Below are positions 49,213 through 60,050 of a DNA stretch of 64,000 bases, one piece after another. Position 1 is the first letter of the stretch, and each line of letters begins with the position of its first letter. The position numbers and the translations under genes are program-made. Source of the DNA: Diprion similis (lineage: Eukaryota; Arthropoda; Insecta; Hymenoptera; Diprionidae); contig NC_060118.1 in assembly GCF_021155765.1 (NCBI RefSeq), forward strand, positions 6,820,001 through 6,884,000. The letters are read 5' to 3'. Below the pieces are notes generated by a model. That model was given only the letters and a program-made list of their open reading frames with translations, searched no databases and was not told where the DNA came from.

Positions 49213-51763
49213 TCAATGGGTGTGGTGAAAGGTATCCTTGTGGTAGATGGAGAATTCCTTGGAGTACGCATTCGGCAGTTTTCCGATGGGGAATTGCACC
49301 GGTCTGTCGAAGGGGTATCCAAAAGGCACTTTGGGGAATCGGTATTCACCGAATACTCCGGATTTAATTTCGAACGTGTTTGCCGCGTTGTACGGGGTTA
49401 AGAAGAAGAACATCTGGTAGGTTGCCCCTTGCGTTTTTCCCTTGGGGAAGATGATGTGTCTCGGGAAACTGATGAGGCGACGGGGCACCTCGTATGCAGC
49501 ACCGCCAGAAATCGCCTTCTCGATCTCGTTGTAGTACACATTGCTGTTGACTGCGTCAGGTTCCCCGCCGGTGAATTCGGTGCTGGAGCGCACGACATTG
49601 TTGACTCCAGCCTTCACTGAAATTTAATACAAAAGGCGTTAGCTACGGGAAGATAAAACTGACTGCAAACACTAGCGAACGATACTAACATTCAAACACG
49701 AATTGATCGATTGGTACGAATAGGTCGTAGTGATCCGCTAAACTCATCCCTCCATCGAACTTGGGTCCAAGGAAAGCGCGAACCATAACAGTCGTGGGTT
49801 TTGCGCTGTTAACAACTACTTTATAGGTGGCAGGCTTGTGGTTCAAACGATATTGGCGTGCCTTGATGTAGGCCATATCATCCTTTGTTCCGACTTTCAC
49901 AGTAGATGAAATCGTGTAGTCGAAGGTATCAAAGTACGTGTGTACGTCGGGTATTTCCACGGATTCTATCTTCACATCGGGGTATTCCAATTCCTTGAAA
50001 GAGTACTTTGGCAAGTATGAGGCGAACCTGGTAAAAAAAGAGACATTTTTTTACTCCACTCGTGACGTATGACGTTATAACAATGTGCTGAAGCTACTCA
50101 AGCGTGGCGAGAGAATACTAACTCCTTGTAGTATTGCGCTATCCTGTTGGCTAAACTCCAGTACATGGGGTCCCTCTGATCGGCACCATAGTGCTGCATA
50201 ATGCTCGGGACAAAGTCGTATTTACTTCCAGTTACTGGGCTGAATCCAAGAACGTCCCTGGCAAGAGCCTCGTAGTTGCCGTAGAAATCGTAGTTTGGAG
50301 AGTCGGCGTTTCCTGCTAAGAGGTTTCCGAAAATGTCGATACCGTATGGAGTGCGAATTGTTTCGTATGTGCCATTTTTGTGGAAGACGTATCCTGAGTC
50401 GATTGCTGCTTGGATCTTGTATTCAAGATCACGGAGTTCCTGTTAAAATAATTTATGGCAAAATCGTTAGTTCGATCGCCTTGTTTCAGTTACAAGTAAA
50501 AACACGTATTGCAACATCGTTTACCCTGATCGCGTTGAACTTGTAATTTGGAATAATCGCGTCTGCTGGACGACGAGGAAGCGGTATTCCACTGTGGTAG
50601 TTGAGGTTGGGGTAGTAACCTCGGGGGATGGGGTAGTTCCAGTCAAATTGTGGGATCTCGTACAAATCGTTGGAGATACGTTCGAGTTGGTATCGGGCGA
50701 ATTTCATCCTCCACGTGTAAAGATATGTTTCACCACGTCTCTCCGACTGGAGATCGAACTTGTCAGAAGGCATCCAGAATGGATAAGCAAGGTGACTGAA
50801 GTATTCCAATTCGTTTAAAAATACATCCTCGGTGTAGTACATCAATTTGTAGTCATCTTGCGATACCAATCTCGAGTATAGAGTGGAGTAGTTTGCGGGG
50901 ATGATGATCGCACCATCGGTTGATTGCACGTGGTGGCCATGGGCTGAAAATCGGTGTATCAGAAGCTATGGCTCAGAATTTCAAACTTAGAAGTGGATCA
51001 CATCTGAATTTGCAAATTTGTGTCCATACAATATGTGTATGTACAATAAGTCTGAAAATCGGTGGAAGAATCACACCTCGATTCAAGCATTTATGGTTGG
51101 TGATTTGAACCCGAGAAAAATTCTACGACGCAATGAACGAACTCACCTTGGTAGAGTTTCGCCTCGTTGACACTTTGCATAACATCATTGTTGAAGTAGA
51201 CGAAGGGGTACAATTCGTGTGAGTAGGGAATGCGGATGTACTTGGTGTCAGGACGGTGCACCACAGCAAGGCCAAGGGCGTATACGTACACCCCCTCGTT
51301 CACGAAGCGTTTAGCAAAAGCGGCCGTTAGGTAGAAGGTGTCGAAGTCCTTGGCGTAGTAAAAGATCTTGAAGAGGACTATAGCCTCGTGCAGTTGCTCG
51401 GAATTGAACATGGAGAAGACCTTTCCGCGAGGCAACATTCTGTGCTCCTTGTACAGGCTCAGAAACTCGTAAAAGGCATCCTGAAAATAATTCGGATGAC
51501 AATCAGTACTGACAAGCCTTAGATGAAATAAGATAGTGACAGGTTACCTTGAGCGTGTAGAAGTCCATGTGAGTCTCGTATTTGTAAGTTCTTCCCATCT
51601 CGTACATCTCAGGCTGCAATTCCGGATGTCCGGGATTCCAGAATAAGTTGTAAACTTTTTCTTGCTTCACGAGGAACTCCTTGTTGGCAATCTCTGCGTT
51701 CACCAGGGTGGCCGCAGAGAGGCAGAAACCCGCCAGGGTGAGTATCAGAATATCCCGAATCAT
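49213..51763 (-). CDS. Hexamerin (arylphorin-like storage protein), complete, 6 exons
   Basis: Exons in transcript order: 51763-51548, 51480-51147, 50943-50525, 50439-50123, 50027-49690, 49616-49213; 2028 bp, 675 residues, the usual hexamerin length. Intron phases are 0,1,0,2,1. The ATG at 51763 gives a signal peptide (MIRDILILTLAGFCLSAATL), so the protein is secreted. Hemocyanin N domain: KQEKVYNLFWNPGHPE, LPRGKVFSMFN, YALGLAVVHRPDTKY. Middle domain: EDVFLNELEYFSH, YPFWMPSDKFDL, GFSPVTGSKYDF, RDPMYW. C domain: QYRLNHKPATYKVVVNS, VRAFLGPKFDGG, PFGYPFDRPV. Copper-binding histidines of hemocyanin are not kept where I would expect them, as in all hexamerins. It is rich in Phe and Tyr. Hexamerins are made by larval fat body, stored in haemolymph as hexamers and used as amino acids at metamorphosis. 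The subtype is not resolved. Confidence 0.96.
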
Positions 51764-51789
51764 CTTCGAGCAGAGCACGGCGTTTGTGG

Positions 51790-51828
51790 ACTGAATGCAA
51801 CTTCTCCAGAATTCACCGATCTTTTATA
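51790..51828 (-). promoter_or_regulatory. TATA box and initiator of the minus-strand hexamerin
   Basis: On the minus strand TATAAAAG (51828-51821) is followed about 30 bp later by TCAGT (51794-51790), the arthropod initiator. This predicts a start site near 51793 and a leader of about 30 nt before the ATG at 51763. It fits a strongly expressed, stage-regulated gene. Confidence 0.75.
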
Positions 51829-53699
51829 CCAATGATCAGCCTACCTTATCGTCGTCGGTCACCCCTGACCTGCATCGGATATCATCGCTGTTACATCTTG
51901 CATCATCTTTGCCACTCCCAAAGTTATGCAAGTTCGATTAACAGTCTAATTCGCTACTCGTGAACTGATATTTTAAACTATATTTCAGAGGTCCTGTTTC
52001 TCAGTAATTCGTACTAACAGCTTGAAAATCTCAAGGTGCAACTTGATCAGAAATTATCCCACGCGAGCGATTAGATTCTGGAAGTCCTCAAAAAATACTG
52101 TTCCAGAAGTTATAGATTCTTGAACGTCTGGTCGAAGAGATTTTTACAAGTTACGAATACAAGCTTTAAAGTTTTGAACGCGACAAAGCAGATGTGATCG
52201 ACTGATTTAACAAATTGTTACTCAGCAGAAATACAAGTCTTGATCGTACTTGATTGTTTAAATTATTCTCTTTCTCTCTAATCGCTGGCAATATCTCATT
52301 ATGAATGCACAAATTGAAAATTAAAAAAGCTTCAGAGTCTCCAGCCATTTTCCAATAAAATTTCAGAATTATGGGATACGAATTACTATCAAATTTATTT
52401 CTCGTTGCCTAACATACAAGGTTTCACCAGAAATTTCTGACACAATCAAATTACCGTTCAAACCAATTTGAACGTTTTTTTTTTCTTCAAAAATTGGATA
52501 AGAATTCGGAACTCTAAATAAAACTCACATGAATAACTGTACGAGTTGAAACATTTTTTTGGCGGAAAAAATAAACAGACAGATCAATAAAAGAATATTC
52601 TATACCAGAATGTGAAAAATTTTGACTAGGTGGAAAGTAGATCGAATAAGTGGAAAGTAGATCGAATAAGTGAAAAATAGTGTCAAATATATGTTCAATA
52701 AATGTTGAAAATTTTATCTTTTGATGTAATATTTTTAAACTCTTTCTCTCCTTTGTGTCCTGTTAAGTCGATTCGTATGTTGATTAGGTAAAAATTCATA
52801 GATCATGCAGCCCAGCCTTATATTCCAAATCAAAATGAATAGTAGCAAATTGAAAAATACATTTTCTGAATAATTTTGAGAAAAAAAAAAATCTGAAAAG
52901 TAGTCATTGATTCTGAATTTCACATTAAACTGCATTACGTTGCGTAATATCTCTTCGATTTCGTAATAACTCAAACGGCAATTAAAAAATGAGCAGTGTA
53001 ATCGTCATGATATATTTCTTCGTGATAAACCGAGAATTTGAACCTGATATTATATACCTTGCAGCATTTACTTGCAATCTTAGCAGACCTTTGAAATCAA
53101 GGTCAAGTTGGCATAATGCCGTCATTTATTTAGCATGGGACTTATCTCTACGTATCCATTCGGCTTAAAATTTTAATGAGGCAAAAGATCCAATCGAGGT
53201 ATTTCTCTCATATTTTTGTTCTGCAGGTAATAACTTATGATAATTGCATACACGGAGGGAAAGTATTATTTGAGTCAAGTGATATGCGTTTGATTCAACT
53301 AAATCCTGTAGCCAAATGTGGCGAACACAATACGTACTTTATTCGACACAATAGTTTTGTCGGACGAAATACTTGCGACAACTTAATATAGAATTGAATC
53401 AAGCCCTTGAATGATCGGTAACTATAAATATATTCAAAATAAGAAAGCACGAGTTTTTTGCAACAACATCAGATTTGTATAAAGAAAACGTGTGATTGGA
53501 ATGACTGAATTTTGATTGGAGGCACCGCAATCGTTTTCTTTCAAAAATATGAAATTTTTGTATCAAAGCAAGTTGAGCTTATTTCAAAACATGTTTTGTT
53601 GAGTTGAGAGTTCAATGGGTGAAACAGGTAATGAAATTTGTTGTTGCAAAGACATTTTGCATGGACTGACAATAGAGTTATTCAAGCGCAGAAAATGTA

Positions 53700-53870
53700 T
53701 GCTTCGAATGATATCATTTATAATTCTATTGACTCAAAATTTTGCGATATTTACTCGATATTTGATAGGTTATAAAACCGGAAAAATTATCGTTATAGAT
53801 ACTTTTGTTGAATCAAGGAATTCGCTTGACTAAATCATTTTAATAAACCAAATAAATCGAAATTGTTGAA
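53700..53870 (+). repeat. Dispersed repeat, continuous copy
   Basis: Includes CTTCGAATGATATCATTTAT, TTGACTCAAAATTTT and GTTGAATCAAGGAATTCGCT. These elements recur in the same order and orientation at 56530-56630 and 57178-57240. No coding capacity is recognised. Confidence 0.6.
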
Positions 53871-56529
53871 TTGAAGCCATTGTATTTGGAACCAAATAGA
53901 GAATACTAAATTGAAGAGAATGGACTTCAACAAAATCTATTATGTTGGTTCAAGAATTCCTTTCCCTCCTTGTAGATACCATGAGAATTTCAAAATAACA
54001 TCCACAATTACATTCCGTGCTAATCGCTTTTTCGCGATAACCCTACTAAATCCGTAATGCAGCTGTTCGACAGGCCTCGTACAATCGCGGCAGACGACAG
54101 GCAGCAGCGCAAAGGTCAATTTGTAAGATTTATTTGGCAAGAGATGATCGAGCTTGCAATACAACGATCAAAGGCCCGTAATCAGTTTATCACTTTAGGT
54201 AACCAGTCCAGATACTTGCGAGGTATAGACAACCTCACAGGACCTCAAAAAAGTTGGGAACAAGTTGATTTTTTTTGTATACAATAAGTCAAAGAATTCT
54301 AAAATTCATTTCCCAACGAAAGAATTTTTGAATAAATACCTAACCTGGTTGAAAAATGTTGCTTATTTTCCAACGAATATCTGATAAAAATTTCATAAAC
54401 TACTAACAATTACTCTAGAGCGAGTGAAAAAAACTTGTCGTATAATTTTCATTAAAAATCAACGAACAGAGTTGTAAAAAAAAATTAGTCTTTCAAACAT
54501 TCAAGTAGACCTTGCCGAGTGTCTCTTTTTTCAGTCCGATTACGTAAAAGCGATACATTATCGTTTTTGGATTTCGAAATTTCGGCGAACATATCGGCAA
54601 AGGTTGCAAACACAACTCCCGTAACCTAACAGCGGTTGATAATTTTTCAATACGGGTAAACAGCTGATTAAACGTATAACGTCATCGCTAATAATTCGAA
54701 TATCGACCCTACCGAAAATGTTCATGTTTTTTTTCAATCATTACCTCAATTTGTTTTCTAATTCTGAATTGTCCAGGAATTTCCCGTTTTAATTTCTTAA
54801 ATGAATCTATAACTTGAAAACGAAATAAAGTATTGAAAAAAGTCGAGACATGTTTTTTTCACGTGGAGTTACAAATTCATAAAAAATAGTAATTTATTAT
54901 ATCTTATAATAAATAACTACTATTGTTTTTTCCAATCATGATGATCCAGTTTTGTGTTTCCGCGTAAAAAATTGTTTCAAGTATTAATATTTTCATGAAT
55001 CTTAAGCCAAGAATTACAATGGGCCAATAATTCGTTACATTTCTATTATGTATTTACTTGAATACAAATTTTATCGAATGTCAGCTCTCAAGAAAAGTTG
55101 ATTCAATTCTCACCTGTTAAGAAATTCATTTATTGAAATTTATTGTCGATTCAACTATACTTTGATTTGAATGTTTTTTTCCATTCAAAAGAACAAAAAA
55201 AAAAAACATTTATTTAACGAAATAAAGTTTTTTTGAAAAAAAACTGGACAGGATTGAAATTTGAATAAATTACAAAAAATCAAGGAGATGTAGGCCCATA
55301 CTAACACTTAAGGCTTAATAATCATGAAAAATAAATCCAGAATGAAAATTAATTTAATTTTTTGTCTCAAATTCAAAAAAGTCGTGAATTCATACATTAC
55401 ATAATTTATTTATTTCTTTATCATGACGCAAGACGAAAAAAATTAATCGACTTTCATTGATATCCTATTTAATTTATGGGTAACGTCCATTTGCAAAACT
55501 GAAATAGGAGCTCTTAAAATATTCGCGACTTGAGCAACAATTAAGATGCAAATTTCCAGAAAATCATAAACGATCCCTTCGACAGAGGGAATGAAATTAA
55601 CACAATGTAGCAAGTAAAAAAAATAAACTTAAAATCTTATTCGATTTCGCGAATAATCTCCCACATATATATATTAGGGTGATTTTTTTTGAACGACTAT
55701 TTTTTTTTAAGTCCCCATCCAAAATTTTGTTGTATATGTCGAACAAGAAATTAATATTAATATTAAGGTCTATAACTTTGAGGGAATTTTTTATATTTTA
55801 TTTTATTTTATAATTAATATTAATATTTTATATATATATATAATTGAATTTCATTTATTTGGATTTATGGAAAAACAGTTACAAATGAATGAAAATTCTT
55901 ATTTCCATTTGCTAGAAAGGAAATACTTAACGTATAGGTAATAATCATGTCATTTTATATCGACAAGTTAGATGAACTAACTGATTGACGACAATATAAT
56001 AAACTAAAACTTATCGGTCGAAAAAAGCATCAGTGTTTATAATATAATTATCCGCAAGATAAACGCAGTTATCTAGTTTTGCTAGGGGGTTAAATGAATT
56101 TGCCTGCGCTTTCAGTAAACATCATTACGCTTGATTGACAAACAGTAACACGTGATACGCGAATGTTAATCATAAGTCGAATGAAGTTTGTTACAGTAGC
56201 AACATCTTGCAACTGTCCTCTTCGTTTTATATATTTAGAAAAAAATAATAATGCAGATTGGCTGTATAAATTACGAATACGTGAAATGCAATTAGAGCAA
56301 ACAAGTTCAGATTAAAAAATTCAGTCTGAAAGCCGAATAATGAAACGAATTAAATTTAGGCGAATTTTACCCGAACTACATTCCGGTGCAAAAACCTCTG
56401 AAAAGTGATGAATCCTGAAATTTTTCAACACTAGCCAACCTAGAAAAGTGTTTGCCCGAAAAGATGACCACCAGTTTTAAAAATCTGAAAAATACTTGAA
56501 TATTCCTGAAATAACGCACTTTTCATGAT

Positions 56530-57240
56530 ATTGCACTTCGTATGATATAATTTATAATTCCATTGACTCAAAACTTTTTAATTGGTAAAAACGCAAAGTT
56601 ATTGTTATACATGCAGAAGTATACTTTGAACATGAGTTAATAGTCTTTGCTTATTTGCAGTCAATATCAATTTCGCTGACTCGAAACTTGGCTTTGAGCT
56701 TTCATCGGTTTCAATATAGCCGAGGGCAAAATTTCTTCTCCGTTGTCCGTGTCTGATTTTCAAGGCAACTACCCGGTTTTATAAGTATGTCTGAAGCTAC
56801 TTCCGCAGCGAGAAAGTAAACCGCCTAGTGGCCGTTTATAGTACTAATATACTGATTCTTACGTCAAATTACCTGTTTCAAAGCATGTAGAGTTTACTTT
56901 ACCTTGTAAACACATTATGGCAACCTGATCCAACCAATTACGCCAAACAAGCTCCGGCTGGATCAACGAAATATGGCATTCGATCGATGTGAATTGTTTT
57001 TTTGGCCGGATCCATGTACTTATTTTTTTGAAGTACCTAATTATTTCTATCAACGAACCTGCGACTTGTTGGAACAATACATAAACTTAAAATGAAATGA
57101 TATTTAGGTGACTCAATTTCGGAAACATGACATGGAAATGTTCACTCAAATCAATACTTCACTCGATCGTGGCAATAAAGGCTTTCGTTGAATCAAGGAA
57201 TTCGCTTGATTAAATCATTTCGACAAACTAACTAGATTGT
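56530..57240 (+). repeat. Dispersed repeat, second copy split by about 550 bp
   Basis: The left part, about 56530-56630, matches the first half of the 53.7-kb copy (ATTGACTCAAAA; AAAGTTATTGTTATA). The right part, 57178-57240, matches its second half (GAATCAAGGAATTCGCTTGA). The intervening 550 bp is absent from the other copy and may be an insertion. Confidence 0.5.
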
Positions 57241-57935
57241 TCACTCACCACAAGTAGCGTGGTAGTCTGAATCATTCAAAAGTTCATAAAAATAACATAA
57301 AAAATCAAGATGAATTTAATAGGTTTCATTGACTTCATCGTGGCAATAGTCAAATTTTCCATTCATCTCTCATTGAAGTACACATATGAGAATCAATTTG
57401 ACAGAACTTATTTTCAGGTATTGTAAGGACATGAAAATGCGAACCAATGTTAACCATTTATTCAGTTAAAGGGAGAGACAGGTGATTAGCAAACATCATA
57501 ACGAAACAAGATAGCGAGTTTTTTTTCCACATACATGTATTTTTTTCTGTTATCTAAATTGCAATGATAAAAAATTGACACTTGACCGCAGTATACGCTG
57601 AAATGTGTCACATAAATTATTTGCGACGATAATATAACAGGCCTACATAATTCCACAGATTCATTTATAAACCACCGACAGCTGCGGCGGAGATAGCGAT
57701 TATTTACAGACAATTAATTTGTAATATCAGTTGACATTTCACTCGTTATTTCTCATTAGAAATTTCTCGATAACACGATAGAAACAGCAATGATATACGA
57801 TTTAATTATACCAAGCAATAATCCAGCTGCTTTTGAAAGCCTTGTTCAAGTCTCTTGTCAACTAAAAATCGTCTTTTTCCAATTTCCGAAGAACCCGGCG
57901 AAGAATTACCTGCAATAAAACGAAAAAATTAATCT

Positions 57936-59740
57936 TCACTCCGCCATATTCAGGCGGAAAAAATCACTCCATGTAACATCACCGAGTCCGAGACAATCGC
58001 AAGCGAATCTTGGAGTAGATTTTGGCGTCGATGAAGTCTCTTCGAGTTCTACGTTCCTCACGGAAATCGAAGGGCGACTAGATTCGACGACGTGCGCTGG
58101 AAGCTGTTCAAAAAAGTTATGAATGTAAGCGGATAAAGAAACGAGCAAAAAAATTCGAACCATCCGGTTTTACCCTTCCATTAATTCTGCCGTTAGAAGC
58201 TTTCTTCTCGGTGACGATCAAATCGTTTTTCATCCCAGGATAAGGACCGTCGAGAAGAAGCGTCTGTCGTTGAACGAATTTTTTAGGCTGGTCAAACTCG
58301 GTTCTGGCCAAAAAACGAGGGACTCGCATGTAGCTGCTCACGTACAAAAACGCGTTTAGCCACTGATTCTGCGTTGGAAAGGGTTTCAAGATTATTCGGT
58401 CTTAACTCGCTCTCGACTTTGTTAAAGTCAGAGCTGGGTAATATTTAAAATTGAATTTTCTACTTTCCGTTTGGAATAAAAAAATATGCTCAATGCGTTC
58501 AGCCATTTATCAAATGCAATTATTCAAGTGGGTTTTACATTCGTCCTAAAAATTTCGTGACGAATATTCAAAAACGATTCTCTTTCAATGGAATACATTA
58601 CGTCAGAATTACCAGGTCTGGTATCAATATTCAAACTAAAGAGAGTGTAAGAAAAAGACGTACCTACATAACCATAAAAATACAAATATTTTCAGCATAC
58701 AATCTATATCATTTCACACTTTACAATTCGTTTTAAGTACCTATTTTCCATAATTTGTCATTCTGAATTGTATTGAGGTAACCATTACCGTTCGTCCATA
58801 TGTTATATAATAATGTAATTCTCCGAAGCACTTTCCACATTCTATTTTGAGAGCAGCATTCGCGATAGAATTTTACCCAGCCCTGGATTTACAGTGTATT
58901 TTTACTCGGCCAACACCCTCGATTTCCATCAACTTCTGGTAAAGCTCCTTCAAGTTCTTGTTTCGGACGCATTTGGCATCCGGTGGCGTTGGTATAATCG
59001 TGCTTCTACTCGTGGGCGTTTGTTGAAGTGCAATTTTTTCACCACGGCCGAAACAGGTGCTCGAAGTTCTACAGACGGCCGGAAATTCCTCCATCGCTTC
59101 GACCTCGAGGGAAGCGTCGTAAACCTTCTTCTGGACCAAGTACAACATTTTGTTGCTGGATATCATGACCTCGGCCATCCTGGCCACTGCGTATTTGGAA
59201 CCCAAACTGTCGGAAGAACTCATTCCTGATCATGTTTCGTCGACGAATGTTTCCAACCTCTGAAAATTGATGCAGGAACACGATTGCGACAAAACCACTA
59301 CCTCTACCTACGTCACCGATGTGAAGTTGGCGAGAGAGAAAATTGATGACCGCGCTATTCGGCATCTGAAGTTGGCTGCGAGACGAGAATTTATTCTGTA
59401 GAATCGATGGAGAAACAAACTTGTAGAACCGTTCACTTGATCCGGTGATCGGTCCATCATATCCTGTCGTGACCATCCTAGACATTGTCAAAACAAATGG
59501 GCTACGACTCCGGTTGCCTAAGTCAGGCGCACGGAGCCCATCGCTTAAAAAATCATGTACCGTATTACCTACAGATGGTAACTGGCCGTAAAGTTCCCTT
59601 ACATTGGGGGCCGAATAATTACGAGGGCATGTGACTAAATGAACGCCCTGTATGTGATCCAGCACACGGCCTTGGGAAAACTCATGGTAAACTACTGCAG
59701 GAATTATCAAAGAAATGCTATAGCGGAATGTTTTTTTCAT
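57936..59740 (-). CDS. Candidate secreted protein gene of unknown family (structure uncertain)
   Basis: Several open stretches on the minus strand may be exons of one gene. (A) 59740 to about 59308 begins MKKTFRYSISLIIPAVVY, a plausible signal peptide. (B) About 59223-58873 contains GSKYAVARMAEVMISSNKM and is cysteine-bearing, with a possible GTAAAA donor at its end. (C) About 58380-58174 contains NQWLNAFLYVSSYMRVPRF and ends at AGG|GTAAAA. (D) 58113-57936 follows an acceptor (TTTTTTGAACAG), begins LPAHVVESSRPS and ends at a TGA. C to D joins cleanly in phase 0. A to B needs a weak acceptor, and B to C prefers another frame of C. The pieces could be one gene, two genes or a decaying gene. I recognise no domain. 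Confidence 0.35.
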
Positions 59741-59987
59741 GATACGTTTTTTTCTTCTCTCCACAAAAAGACGATCATTATATCATAATCAGAAGAAGAA
59801 AAAGAAGAATAAGATGAAGCAGAATGCGAGAACAGTCATTGTTCTAAACGACGAGACAGGCTATTTTTATGCACCCCCATAATGCATAATCGCGAAGCAG
59901 CGTAACAATAATGGAAAATAACAAGCAAAGGCAGAGGTTAATGAGATTAGGCGTGATCTATAATCTACGAGAGAAAACAATGTTGTC

Positions 59988-60024
59988 TATAAAATGATAC
60001 AACACGCCGTCGCTGCAGGACAGT
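59988..60024 (+). promoter_or_regulatory. TATA box and initiator of the plus-strand hexamerin
   Basis: TATAAAA at 59988-59994 is followed at 32 bp by ACAGT (60020-60024), close to the arthropod initiator. The predicted leader is about 30 nt, the same arrangement as in the other hexamerin. Confidence 0.7.
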
Positions 60025-60050
60025 CTGTTGAGAGAAACTGATCAACCAAG

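Larger units (their letters stand above)
51829..57935. other. Long AT-rich intergenic interval between the two hexamerin genes
   Basis: No gene is supported. It contains a 20-bp direct duplication (about 52630-52676, GGAAAGTAGATCGAATAAGT), a dispersed repeat in two places (about 53700-53870, and split over 56530-57240), homopolymer A/T runs near 55180-55250, and TTAATATTAA-type low-complexity sequence at 55740-55850. Open frames of about 70 codons here have no recognisable features. Confidence 0.55.

Noticed and set aside
55660..55860. ATATAT/TTAATATTAA tract as a functional origin or matrix-attachment site
   Set aside because: It is plain low-complexity AT sequence; nothing specific supports a function.
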